NCBI GenBank assembly: GCA_023678885.1
Contig: CM042965.1
Coordinates: 34,577,777-34,641,776 of the forward strand
DNA from: Pogostemon cablin
Taxonomy: Eukaryota; Streptophyta; Magnoliopsida; Lamiales; Lamiaceae
Direction of reading: 5' to 3'
DNA length: 64,000 nt
The notes under the pieces are model-generated. The model was not told the origin of the DNA, did not search any database, and worked only from the letters and a program-made list of their open reading frames with translations. Shown here one piece after another: positions 12,395-22,412 of the stretch. The number at the start of each line of letters is the position of its first letter. The stretch's first letter is position 1. A program made the position numbers and the translations under genes.

Positions 12395-12745
12395 TGATAG
12401 AGAGTTATTTTAGTATTTTATTTCTAGTCAATAATTTACTTGGTTTAGATTATTTGATTTCTTATTTCCTTATTTCCTATTTCTGCCATATTAGTAATTA
12501 GGGTTAGGGTTGTGATTGTGGGCTTGGCCTCTTTAAATACCGTATGTTATTGTAGGAGGAAAATATCAATAAGAAATATCTATTTGCGGCCTTAATTGGT
12601 TTGTGGCAAAGTTATCTCTGTGGCCTTCTTTGAATGAGTGCATCCTTCGGGCTTGTGGCGGAGAATTCATTCTCCGTGGCCCTCTTGAGGGATTATTTTT
12701 GTGTCTTTTATTTATTTTATTTATTGAGTGTGTGCATCTCTATCA
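12395..12745 (+). repeat. right LTR of the TRIM-like element
   Basis: A direct repeat of 11358-11708, preceded by a polypurine tract and followed by GGTTG, the second copy of the target-site duplication. Confidence 0.9.
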
Positions 12746-13346
12746 GGTTGACATTTGTGAATGATTCACATTTATTTAGAAGGTACAAAAGTTTCGTGAT
12801 GACCTAACAATAAGAGATAAATATCCAACTTATTTCTTGAAGACAAATTAAAAGTGAAGAAGACTTTGATATCACAAAATAGAAAATAAATAAGAACCTG
12901 TGAATATCTCCATGCATCTAATTGAGGATCATTAAAAATCATCGCTTCTTATAACATTGCAACCTTCTAAATCCCCAAAAATGGGGAGTAATCAGCTGCA
13001 AGTTGCACAACTTCAATGTCAACATATATATGCAGATACAAAAACTATATTTTAATTTGAACTATCATACAAATCCAATATGCCAAGATGACATTTCAAT
13101 TTAGGATCCAGGTTATATTATTGACAGCTTCGATAAGGAATTCGTGGAATAACATGTACGTTACAATTCTGATTTCAAAAATGCTTAAATGTATATAATT
13201 TATAGGCTACATCAGTAGTTTTTTGTATTTATTCTTATCCTACGATTCATTTCTGTTTAATGGCATCTTTGCTATCTATCTTAAGGCATCGTCATCTTTA
13301 TTTTTCATATTAGAATTCAGTTTGGTAATAGTGAAACATAAAAGCT
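12746..13346. other. CACTA interior, no recognised gene
   Basis: Non-coding in appearance. A minus-strand stretch near 12900-12960 (NDPQLDAWRYSQ followed by GT) could be an exon end. I do not recognise it. Confidence 0.3.
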
Positions 13347-13471
13347 CATGAAGTACCAACCACATCGTCACCAATAGGCTGCACATAACTATATACATCC
13401 ATGTACCTTGAACATGATCCTAAGATCATTTCAGCTGCTCCTTTCCAATGAATGTGAACGTTGAATCCAGC
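13347..13471 (-). pseudogene. captured exon of an autoinhibited Ca2+-ATPase (ACA type)
   Basis: After a 3' splice site (ttggcag) the minus strand reads AGFNVHIHWKGAAEMILGSC and SRYMD, then VQPIGDD. The HWKGAAE..L.SC..YMD signature lies in the nucleotide-binding domain of plant P2B-type Ca2+ pumps (ACA8/9/10 group), which export Ca2+ at the plasma membrane. Only this one exon, about 40 codons, is visible; no phosphorylation (DKTGT) or hinge region is near. It is a fragment carried by the CACTA element and cannot encode a pump. Confidence 0.8.
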
Positions 13472-14402
13472 CTGCCAAGTCAAATAAAAAAAATAGAAGG
13501 GGAAAATGTATTGAGGAAATTGCAGAAAGAACAATCAAAAATTAAATAATTATAGCTCGATGTATTGTATGAATAATTATGTTTCATGTAAATCTTTCCT
13601 ATTAAGTAATCTTTCTTATCTTTCCTCAAGAAATTCAAAAGTTATTTCTGCAAAACAAAGTAATAGGACCAAATTTTCAGACTACTGTTTAATTTAAACT
13701 AAGTAAACCAAATCAATAATGAGTAAGCCTTGATAATTGATTGATAAGTGCGCACATAGAGGAACAAGCAACTCTACAGGAAAATTAACAGCTTCTCAAG
13801 AATCAATAAACTCACATAAATTCTGATAATACTTGAAAGAAAATTTGATAAGAAAGCGAAAGAAGAGAAAAACCTGAAGAGAGATCGGCACAATCGCGAC
13901 AGTGCTACGGCTGCAACCAAATGACATCTTCACTGGCATCTCCCTTGTAGGAGTTTCATATTACATTATTCTCCTTGTATTTTCTTTTTATCTCACTGTT
14001 GGGAGTTACCCCAAACTTCACAACCACAGAGATCGGGAGTCGCTGGCGTTAAGAAGGACTAAGAAAGAGTGCCGTCTTGGAAGCCCTAGCGAAGCAGCGT
14101 ACGGTAGTCGTCAGTCGTCTCTTCAGCATCGTCGGTCATATCCGGCTAGGTAAGGAAACAATTGTCATCAGCTGAGGAGTTTACGTCATCTCTGCTAGGG
14201 TTGATCGATTTTAAAAGCCCTAGAGATGCATCGGCGGTGGCCATCGGTAGTCACTTCAGCACCATTGGTCATCTCCGGTTAGGGAATGAAGAATTTCATC
14301 GGCGTTCTCTCACATGAAGGGGAGCGCGACTTTACTAGGGCTTGGGAGAAAATTTCTAAGTGTTTTTTATTATTAAATTTAGTTAATAAAATTTAAAAAG
14401 TA
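13472..14402. other. CACTA interior with a duplicated segment
   Basis: No recognisable gene. Two similar segments (about 14105-14150 and 14235-14285), each containing TCAGCA-C-TYGGTCATMTCCGG, form an imperfect direct repeat of roughly 130 bp. This could be captured 5' untranslated or first-exon sequence, but no family can be assigned. Confidence 0.4.
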
Positions 14403-14571
14403 CATTAACAACGGGCTTACAACAACATAAGGAAATATCCATTGTTAATAAGCGCATTTCTCAGTCTATAACAATGGAGATTCATTTTTAACTATTATTA
14501 CCATTATAACAGCAGGTTTTTAATTCCCCATTGTTAATCCAACGTTGTCATTCCACAGTTTTGGCATAGTG
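14403..14571. repeat. right subterminal repeats and inverted repeat of the CACTA element
   Basis: It contains copies of the left-end motifs (TTAACAACGGGC, ATCCATTGTTAAT, AACAATGGAGATTC, CCCCATTGTTAATCC). It ends with CCACAGTTTTGGCATAGTG, the inverted copy of the left terminus, followed by the TTT target duplication. Confidence 0.85.
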
Positions 14572-14574
14572 TTT

Positions 14575-15510
14575 TTTATGTCCTGAACCTCCCGCTTTTA
14601 CCAGTCTCAGTCGTAGTTTCCGGAGGGCTTGTAATCGACTCATGAACATGGCCTTTCCCTTTCAGGCTTTCGCTCTTCTATCTGAAGAGAAGTTGGTCAC
14701 TGCGGACCTTGCCCGTGGTGGGCGTGCTATTCCTGAAGGTGTTAAACTTCCCCTTTATTGCATTTGGTTTTAATCCCAGCCTGGTTCCTTCATCTATGTT
14801 TTCTATTTTCTTTCTACATATAAACTTCATCTGTCTTTAATTCCTTATGAAGATATTATCCGTGGTCTATCCCTTAGCCGAAAAAGAAAATATAGGGCCT
14901 CTGGTCCCTCACATTCTCGAGCTACCCCTGCTGCTTCAGATCCTAGGAAAGAGAGCTGCTTAAAGATCCGGGCTCTTCTTCTGACGACGCTGTAGAGAAA
15001 ATTCCTGGAAATAGATCTTCTCCTGGAGTTAGGGCACAATCTGATACTCATTCTGCCATCCGAGATATTGCCCAGCAGTACCAGTCGGATGCCTCCTCTG
15101 AAAGGGAATCTGAGGAGACTCGAAAGAAAAGAATTGCTCGAGGAAAAAGTCCGATTACTCCCAAGAAAAGTCAGACGGTGAAACTTATTCTCCGGACCCC
15201 TGAGGCTGTTCCCAGTGATAATACTGATCAGGGGTTAAGCTCGGATGCTGGTCGAATCAATTCAAACTTAGCCTCTATGGCCAGGAATCTAACTGAGTGT
15301 CAGAGGCTATTTTGTCTGGATATGGTGAATCCTGCCCCTGCTCCAAGTGTTCCTGAACCTACTTCTGAGGAGAACTCCCATTTGACTGCTCAAGTGACTG
15401 CTCTTGAGGCTCAAAATGCTAACTTGAATGAGCGTTTGAGGGAGTTGATGGCCATGGCTGAATCCACAGAGGATAACTTGAAAGCTTATCGTGATCTGAG
15501 TTTATCCTGA
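14575..15510 (+). pseudogene. antisense ORF 2 of the Tat element, 3' half
   Basis: This is the continuation of the ORF cut at 5610. It begins with degenerate sequence and includes basic and Ser-rich stretches (SRKRKYRAS, ERESEETRKKRIARGK). It ends in an open segment at 15178-15510 with a heptad-like coiled coil (LTAQVTALEAQNANLNERL, about 15379-15440) before the stop. A C-terminal coiled coil suggests an oligomerising protein. It contains at least one frameshift and one stop in addition to the transposon split. Confidence 0.6.
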
Positions 15511-15888
15511 TCCTTTGACAGTCCCTTTTAAAGTTTCTTCTGCTAATTTTCCGACTCTTTTAATGACTTTATGTTATGTTTGATAATGGGTTCTGATATC
15601 CTTCTATTTCCTTTCTTTATATTTTGTTTATGCTCTAGACTTTCTGTCTTTTATCTTCAGGATATTGGATGATGAGGCATTATAACTCATTTTATCTCCT
15701 TCCTTGCTTATCTTCGACTGCCTGAGACTTTTTGTCTTTAAAACATATGAAGTATGATGATAAACTGCTTGAATCTTGGTAATTTCTCATGATTCTTACT
15801 CAAACGAGTTAACTTTCATGTTGTTACAACATGGTGTTTCATTGAAAGCGAAAAAATAGCACACTCTGCTTTCCTTCTCGTTCACTGA
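15511..15888. other. spacer between antisense ORF 2 and integrase
   Basis: No coding signal. The 3' ends of antisense ORF 2 (plus strand) and pol (minus strand) face each other across this tail-to-tail interval. Confidence 0.5.
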
Positions 15889-17101
15889 TAAAAAATTTTT
15901 AAGTGTTGTGCATTCCATGGATACTGTTCTTCTTTCTGCTTTTCATTAATTAGCCTGTATGCTCCACTTTTAGTCTTCTGGCAATGGTAAATGGGCCTTC
16001 TCATTCTTTCTCGAACGTTCCAGGGGTTGCTTGTAGAATTCTTCTCAAGACCAGATCTCCTTGTTTAAATTCTCTCAGTTTTACCTTGGAGTTGTAACCT
16101 TTTTCAGATCGTTTTTTCAGCATCTCATTATGCATGTCCGATGCCAGCCTCTTTTCTTCTAACAAATCAAGTTCTATCTTTAGCACTTCCTTACTTCCTT
16201 CTTCCGAGTAATGTGAAACTCTGAAGCTAGGCTCTCCAATTTCTACAGGGATTACCGCTTCTGCTCCATAAGCCATGGAGAAAGGGGTTTCTCTAGTTGC
16301 ATTCCTTGTGGTAGTTCTATAAGCCCATAGCACCCCAGGCAACATCTCTAGTCAATTTCCATCAAGTCCTTCCAATCTGGCCTTAAGTGTATGCTTGATA
16401 ATTTTATTCACCGACTCCACTTGTCCATTCCACTGAGGATGTTATGGAGTTGAGTATAACATTTGGATTTTCAGATTCTCGTAGAACTTTTTAATTTTTG
16501 CGCTGTCAAATTGCTTCCCTTTGTCTGTCACAATGGCATTCGGAATACCAAAACGACATACAATATTTTTTAAAAGATAGTCCTCCATTTTAACATCAGT
16601 AGTGGTAGCCAGAGGTTCTGCTTCTGCCCACTTCGTAAAGTAATCAACTGCCACCACTGCATATTTAACTCCACCATTTCCTGTTGGTAATGGGCCGTTT
16701 AAATCTACTCCACATTTAGCAAAAGGCCAGGGACTATATACTGACAATAGCTCCTCAAGAGTTGCCGTTGCTATTGGAGCAAACCTCTGACAGTTTTTGT
16801 AGGCTCCGACGTATTGCATGGCTTCTTTTTTTAACGTTGGCCAGTAATACCCCTGGAGCATTACCTTATGTGCCAGTGCTCTACCACATGTATGGTTTCC
16901 AAAAATCCCCTCGTGGATTTCTTTTAATACGTATTCGGCTTCTTCTTGGGTTAAACACTTTAACAAGGGTGTTGAATATCCTCTCTTATATAGAGTTCCT
17001 TCCAGTATTGTATATCTTGCAGCCCTCAATCTTAATTTTCTGGCTTTTATAGCATCCCCTGGCTGCTCTCCTGTATTAATGAATTTGACAATAGGAGTCA
17101 T
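15889..17101 (-). pseudogene. Tat element integrase
   Basis: The zinc-binding region is degenerate: HEGIFGNH is followed by GYYWPTL and YVGAYKNCQRF, where the first cysteine of the usual CxxC is Tyr. The catalytic core follows with GVDLNGPLPTG (first Asp), TKWAEAEPL, IVTDKGKQF (second Asp) and, after an in-frame stop near 16440, HPQWNGQVE (Glu). The C-terminal part (16345-16001) reads LWAYRTTTR...ETPFSMAYGAEAVIPVE, typical of plant gypsy integrases. The tail to about 15.89 kb resembles the usual GPF...NAQHL end with a frameshift. The enzyme would insert element cDNA into chromosomes, but this copy is inactive. Confidence 0.9.
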
Positions 17102-17107
17102 CCAATT

Positions 17108-17575
17108 TTATTCCTCTAGGGACTTATTATCTATCGTCAAGATCATGCAATCACTGGGCTTTTCTTGGCACGTGATATTGATGTTATTCATTTCTTCAGC
17201 ATTTACTGTCGTAGCCAACCTAGCTAATGCATCTGCCTCTGAATTATTTTCTCTCCCAATATATTTGACAAAGATTTGTTTGAATTTTTTTATAGCCTCC
17301 ACCACTAAATCTATGTACTTTTCCATCTGACTATCTTTTGTAGCAAAATCCCCTCTGATCTGGTTTACTACCAATTGAGAATCACTATAGACTACCAAGC
17401 ATTTCACTCCCAGTGACATTGTCATCCTAAGTCCATTTAATAAGGCATCATATTCAGCTTCATTATTCATAGCTTGAAACCCAAATTTTATAGCTGATGA
17501 GAACCTTCCTGAAGAGGGACTTTCTAAAACAATTCCAGCCCCAGAGACTGTGGCTGTAACAGAGCCATCCACATA
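17108..17575 (-). pseudogene. Tat element second RNase H domain
   Basis: It reads VDGSVTATVSGAG, then MNNEAEYDALLNGL, VYSDSQLVVNQI and NNSEADALARLA. The order and spacing of the acidic residues (D, E, D, D) is that of the RVT_3/RNase H fold acquired by Tat-lineage elements in addition to the ordinary RT-linked RNase H. The four catalytic acids are retained. It lies directly between the RT relic and integrase. Confidence 0.88.
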
Positions 17576-18685
17576 AAGATTCTATGGTTCCTCGATCTTA
17601 TCCTCTAAAGGAATAGGTAAGGTTAATTCTACCATGAAATCTGTTAAAGCCTGTGCTTTGATTGTGGTTCTTGGGGCGTATATGATATCATACTACCCCA
17701 ATTCCACCGACCATTTTAAGTGTCTACCAGCCGTATCTAGTTTTTGCAACACCTGACGTAATGGTAATGCCGTCAATACTTCAATTATATTCTCCAGGAA
17801 GTATGGTCTGAGCTTTCTTGCACTCATGACTAATGACAACGCTATTTTTTCTAACATCGGGTATCGAAACTCAGCCTCCCTTAGCCGCTAGCTTACATAA
17901 TATACTGGAGTACATTCCTTATCTTCCATTTTGATTAGAACAGCACTCACCGCTATTTCTGAAGCTCCAATATATAACTGTAGATTTTCTCCTGGTGATG
18001 GCTTCGACAATATTCTTGGGTTTGACAATTCCTTTTTTAACCCATCAATTTTTTTCTTTTTTCTCAGGATGTCAAAGAAAGGCTTACATTTGTCAGAAGC
18101 TTTTTATATGAATCAATTTAATGCTGCTAATCTCCCTGTCAAATTCTGGACTTCCTTGCCATGCTTAGGTGGTTGTATGTCCATTATAGCTTTTACCTTG
18201 CTCGGATTCATCTCAATCCCCTGCCAGCTGACAATGTACCCTAAGAATTTTCCTGAAAATACCCCAAAGGTACACTTTCTTGGGTTTAAAGCCATACCAT
18301 ATTCTCTAAAGATAGAGAATACTTTAGCCAGATGTTCGAAATGATCATTTCTTTCCAGACTTTTCACCAGAGTATCATCCACATATACCTCCACGAATTT
18401 CCCAATTTTGTACCTAAACATTTTGTTCACCAATCTCTGGTATGTAGCCCCTGCATTTTTTAGCCCAAAAGGCATGTTACACCAACAGTATATTCCCATA
18501 CCTGCAAAAAAGGTTGTGTCCCCCTGATCGTCTGGATGCATGGGAATCTGGTGATATCCCGAGAAAGCATCCATAAAACTCATGATTTCATGACCAGCCG
18601 TTGAGTCCACCAACTTGTCAATAGCTGGCAAAAGATAACTATCATTTGGATATTGTTTATTTAGATCTGTGAAGTCCACACACAA
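17576..18685 (-). pseudogene. Tat element reverse transcriptase and first RNase H
   Basis: The open part (18685-18113) reads CVDFTDLNKQYPNDSYLLP, FMDAFSGYHQIPMHP, MPFGLKNAGATYQRLV and the intact active-site motif YVDDTLVKS. It continues to the thumb motif (TGRLAALN), where a stop interrupts. The remainder to 17576 continues with recognisable pieces such as LQLYIGASEIAVSAVLI and YYVS, the RT-linked RNase H region, also with stops. It would synthesise element cDNA. RT is the best preserved part of this polyprotein. Confidence 0.92.
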
Positions 18686-18727
18686 TCTCCAGGTGTTGGT
18701 AGCTACTTTCTTGATTAATACTGGGTT

Positions 18728-19411
18728 TTAGACTCTTTTGGGATATTCAACTTCCTGAATTAGCTTTCCTGCCGATAACCATGTAACCTCAACCTCTAAT
18801 GTTGCATCTTTTTCAGGGCTAAATTTCTGCTTCTTTTGATAAAACGATTTAGCTTTGGGATCAATTTTTAAACGATGGCATGCGTGCTTTTGATCTACCC
18901 CTGGCTTTGTGGTTGGATCCCATACAAAGACATCTGAGTTTTCCTTGAGTAATGCAATCATCTTTTCCCTGTATTTCCTCTGGAGTATAACTCTTACCCT
19001 TACTTTTATTTCCGGGTTCTCCTGATCAATTTGTTCTTCTACAGTCTCTTTCCCTGCTGCTGAGGTCTCTGGTGATATAACCCGAGGATCTATCTTCGGA
19101 ATCACTAGGTCGTCAAGCAATTGAAAAATATCCTTGTACAGAGTATATTCTTCCACTATTTCTTTTTCTTGAGGATGTATCCTTATATCCCCAGTATTTT
19201 CGGGTTCAATATCTCTTATATCCTCTTCTTTTCTTCTTTCACCAACATCCCTATCATCCTCTTCCAACATATCCTCGAAAGCCAACATTTCAAAATTGGA
19301 ATCATAGTATCTCAGCCCTTCCATCTTTTCTATAAACGAACATTCTCGGGCACTCTTTTGATCCCCTATAATGTGGTTATACGTCCATCCTTTGTTTGAA
19401 ACTTCAAACAT
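18728..19411 (-). pseudogene. Tat polyprotein, protease-RT linker and RT N-terminus
   Basis: An acidic linker (EEDDRDVGERRKEEDIRDIE) leads to HRLKIDPKAKSFYQKKQKFSPEK and VEVTWLSAGKLIQEVEYP. These are the short N-terminal motifs that precede the RT palm in plant gypsy elements. A stop near 18727 separates it from the RT open frame, and a one-base frame change occurs near 19413 after the stretch YNYILGRPFIHKFG. Confidence 0.8.
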
Positions 19412-19506
19412 TAATGTAATGTAGATGGGATTGTCCCAAATTTATGAATAAACGGTCTTCCCAATATATAATTATAGGATGATATCTGATCTACCACCTT
19501 GAAGTT

Positions 19507-19624
19507 GACAGAGTATAATACATGTATCCTTCCATCTGAACTTTTTATTTGAACCATCAGATCAAGACAGAGTATAATACATGTATCCTTCCATCTGAAC
19601 TTTTTATTTGAACCATCAGATCAA
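19507..19624. repeat. 59-bp tandem duplication in the protease region
   Basis: Two adjacent 59-bp copies (19507-19565 and 19566-19624), nearly or fully identical, start gacagagtataatacatg. Since 59 is not a multiple of three, the duplication shifts the frame and ends the protease ORF at 19557. Confidence 0.92.
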
Positions 19625-19955
19625 CTTCTTCTAGAGGTTTGGTTTGATCATTACCAAATCCTCTGATTTCATCATCGCATGGGCGAGCTGCATGATGTCT
19701 TTCACCTTCCAACTTGTCAAAGACTGACTTAAAAATGATATTGGCATATGCACCCGTGTCTATTAAGCATCTGTGGACTTTTATTTCGGAGATAGTGGCT
19801 GAAATAACCAGGGGATCGGTATGTGGATTTTTTACCCCATAAAAGTCCTCCTCTATAAACGTGATATCCGGTCCTTCTACTAGATATAGAGAATAAACCC
19901 TTGGACTTTGCTGATCCAATTCTCTCAACTCTGCTTTTCTCTTTTTCCTTGACAA
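19557..19955 (-). pseudogene. Tat element aspartic protease
   Basis: It contains HRCLIDTGAYANIIF, the retroviral-type aspartic protease active site (DTGA) with hydrophobic flanks, and basic linker residues upstream (SRKKRKAEL). It would cleave the gag-pol polyprotein. The frame is ended by the 59-bp tandem duplication at 19507-19624; reading past it gives the expected flap and ILGRPFI region. The catalytic Asp is intact. Confidence 0.88.
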
Positions 19956-20159
19956 TTCCGTTATCGCCTGAGAAGTCCCAATATATCCTTCCTTTTCTTA
20001 GCTTTCTATCATGAGAATTTCTCCAGGACGATGATGCCTAGGTGCTTAAATTTGAGCTATTCCAGATGGTGGTAATTCTGGTGGAGGTGGTGGTAAATTC
20101 TGCCCCTCTTGAGGTTTCTCTTATTGTCTGCCTTGATTTCTGGGATAATTTTCTCCAAT

Positions 20160-21751
20160 TCTGGGGCGATATGGAGCCAGTGCCAACATTCCCTTCAACC
20201 TTTCACTTTTGAATAATCTCTAAAGCTTCGACAATAAATCTCGGCATTGATCTGTGTTATGCCCAGAATACTGATGATATTGGCAGAATCTTCTTGGACC
20301 CAACTATCCCGGGGGTGCCCATATTTGGCGTGGCTCTCAAAGCACTTGCCGATTTCTCACTTGGTAGAAAATTTCTTCTACTGAACATCTCATCTCCTAT
20401 TGTAAGATTTGGATATTAGGTGGTTCATCCGAATTCGTGAATGGTCGAAAATTTACCGAAGCTTTGTATTCCTTATTCCCTTGACTCACGGGCTTTTTCT
20501 TATTTTGTTCCTCTACCTTCTTTGCCAGGGCTAAAGTTTCTTTTGCTTGGCTATACTCATTGGCTAACACCAGGAATGCTCCCATGGCTATAACTAGATA
20601 TGCCGCATCACCCATAGGCTCTCCCTTAGCTCTTTGATCATTAAACCTTTTCAAAAAAAACTCGTATCGATTCTGTTGATCCTTGCTTAATACTTGCTAA
20701 CTTATATTTTGGTTCCTTCACCACACCCAAATAAGAATATTGAGTGATAAATACGTTTACTAAATCATCCCATCCTCCAATGGAATTAGGAGGTAAAGTA
20801 GAAAACCAATCATTAGCTTTATCCCCAGGGTTAATGGAACATACGACACTGGGTAGCTTCCTTGAGCCCCCATCCAAAACAAATAAGTATTGACATGTTG
20901 ATATGGGTCTGATTCACAGTTAAATAAAGCCTCATTTGGTACCTTAATTTTCAATTGCCTTGGTGCCAGGTGAATTTTCTCAGTGAATGGAGTTTTGCCC
21001 AAATCCAATTGGGAACGCCCCTCGTCGCTAACTCGTTGCTTTTTTACCAGATCTTCCACCCTTTTAAGTAGGCGGTTGACTATGGTAATATCCCCATACT
21101 CCTTCCTTCTTTATCCCTGGACATTTCATGGGACTCTCGGTTCCTCGTTTGGAACTGGCGATGGGGGGTATTATGCATTCTTCGTGGAGGTATGGCCTTT
21201 CTTTTTCTTGAGGTTTCTCCATGCTCCCCCCTATGGGGAGTTTCTCCTGATCCTTTTGTGAAAAGATGTTGTTTCGATCTGTTAGGACCCAGACGATTAT
21301 GGACTCTTCCCCGGGATAAATTATTGACACTTTGCTTTCGCGGACTTTGTCGAGCCCTGGCCTCATTATAACTCGCTTTGCATCATTGGGTGGAGGATCT
21401 GCTCTCCGTTGTTCTGAAACATCTTTCCTTCAGTTGATGTTCTCACGAAGATCCTCAGCTGGAGCTTGTTGCACTCCATCGAAGATTAGTCTTGTTGGAG
21501 GAACCGGAGGAACGGTGGTATTCGTTGAATAATGACTGAAGTTTTTCTTGAAATTCTCGAGTCTTTTCTGGATTGCCTAAGATTGGCACCTTCAGTATCG
21601 TTGGTAGCGTGCACATCGTTGGATCCACAGCGGGTTGCGCATTTAGCGAATTTGGGATTTGAACGTGTACATTGCCGGCGCTTCGTATCACCTGTCTCCG
21701 GTGGCGAGTACCTCCAGGTGTTTGAAACGATTCTTCTCCTTCCATTATCAC
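20160..21751 (-). pseudogene. Tat element gag
   Basis: The polyprotein starts at about 21751 (MIMEGEESFQTPGGTRHRRQ). A Retrotrans_gag-like core reads NPGDKANDWFSTLPPNSIGG and DDLVNVFITQYS (about 20850-20740), followed by KRFNDQRAKG (20650). A zinc-knuckle-like CQYHQYSGHNTDQC lies near 20270. Gag builds the virus-like particle in the cytoplasm. Several frameshifts split it (21751-21455, 21366-21064, 21059-20760, 20877-20641, 20654-20397). Confidence 0.82.
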
Positions 21752-21790
21752 CAGATTTTAGCAAGAAATAAGATTAGCTACTAAATTTAA

Positions 21791-21810
21791 CGTTCTCACA
21801 GACGGCGCCA
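21791..21810 (-). other. primer-binding site of the Tat-type element
   Basis: On the minus strand it reads TGGCGCCGTCTGTGAGAACG, one base inside the 5' LTR. The TGGCGCCG start is the same as in the gag-only element at 42551-42570, a tRNA 3'-end complement common in plant gypsy elements. Confidence 0.85.
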
Positions 21811-21811
21811 A

Positions 21812-22412
21812 TGTTGTGGCCTGTTTTTATCACGAAGACTCAAACGAGGTCTAACTGGAGGTAATCAATGGAAGAGAGAATAAGTCAAGAAAAATGCACT
21901 AGATTTGGCTATCGAGCCTTAATACTTTTTCATTGATATTTTTGTTAAAGTGCAGCCACCTACATTTTTTCTTGGATCTTTCCTATTTATGATTATTCTT
22001 CCCCATCTAATGAGCCTAGATGCTATTATTTGCTTTTAGATTCTTCTCTTCAATAGTTGATTGTCATGTGTATTATTCTAAAATCATCTCATAACAATCC
22101 TTTGATTGGTGGATGTGGAATCTCATAAAACTGATAGTTGGGACCACTGCCATCCCATCCTAACTTCTTCTCATATCCGCCTTCCTTTTCTCCATTCCCA
22201 CGAGACAATATACATAATATCATGGGATTATTCCCTGAGAGCAACTGGGTTTATCTTCGTACTTATCCCATGGTCTTTCCTTCATCTTTCCTGAGGATAA
22301 TTCGATGGGAATCATAGTGGGCCTAGGGAGTCTCCTACTCCATCCTCCTATAGTTGGGCTTGTATTGGGCCGATTTTGGAGTTACTTGGGCCGGATAAAT
22401 TATCCCATAACA
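21812..22412 (-). repeat. 5' LTR of the Tat-type element
   Basis: A direct repeat of 973-1581. It would hold the element promoter, but I see no certain TATA box. The flanking bases (tggta at 22413-22417) do not match the other side. Confidence 0.9.

Larger units (their letters stand above)
11358..12745 (+). mobile_element. small non-autonomous LTR retrotransposon (TRIM-like)
   Basis: Two 351-bp direct repeats (11358-11708 and 12395-12745) with TGAYAGAGAG...CTCTATCA ends enclose 686 bp. They are flanked by GGTTA and GGTTG, a 5-bp target duplication with one change. A polypurine tract (GGAGGGGAAGGCAA) lies just before the right LTR. The interior starts with attggtccgacc where a primer-binding site is expected. 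One open frame (11691-12188) contains a gag-like helix, MENKLDLVLQKLEGF. There is no pol. At 1.39 kb it fits the TRIM/SMART size class and must be mobilised in trans. It inserted into the CACTA element. Confidence 0.9.
5611..14571. mobile_element. CACTA (En/Spm) DNA transposon, non-autonomous, with captured gene fragments
   Basis: The ends are inverted repeats beginning CACTATGCCAAAACTGTGG. They match at 27 of 29 positions (5611-5639 against 14543-14571) and are flanked by the 3-bp duplication TTT (5608-5610 and 14572-14574). CACTA termini with a 3-bp duplication define the En/Spm superfamily. The left end has a dense array of subterminal repeats (5630-6360) and the right end a smaller one. 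No TNP2-type transposase is visible in the 8 kb between, so this copy must have depended on transposase in trans. It sits inside antisense ORF 2 of the Tat element and contains an LTR element, a MITE and fragments of plant genes. Confidence 0.93.
973..22412 (-). mobile_element. Ty3/gypsy retrotransposon, Tat type, with antisense ORFs
   Basis: This is a full-length minus-strand LTR retrotransposon. The 5' LTR is at 21812-22412, the primer-binding site at 21791-21810, then come gag, protease, RT, RNase H and integrase down to about 15.9 kb. Two plus-strand ORFs and a polypurine tract follow, and the 3' LTR is at 973-1581. The domain order PR-RT-RH-INT is that of Ty3/gypsy. A second RNase H with intact acidic residues and antisense ORFs between pol and the 3' LTR are known traits of the Tat lineage (Grande/Retand type). 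A 9-kb CACTA element at 5611-14571 inflates the length; without it the element is about 12.5 kb. Stops and frameshifts in every ORF make it non-functional. Confidence 0.88.

Noticed and set aside
17079..18344. Plus-strand frames at 17079-17330 and 17931-18344
   Set aside because: They are antisense shadows of the Tat RNase H and RT coding regions.
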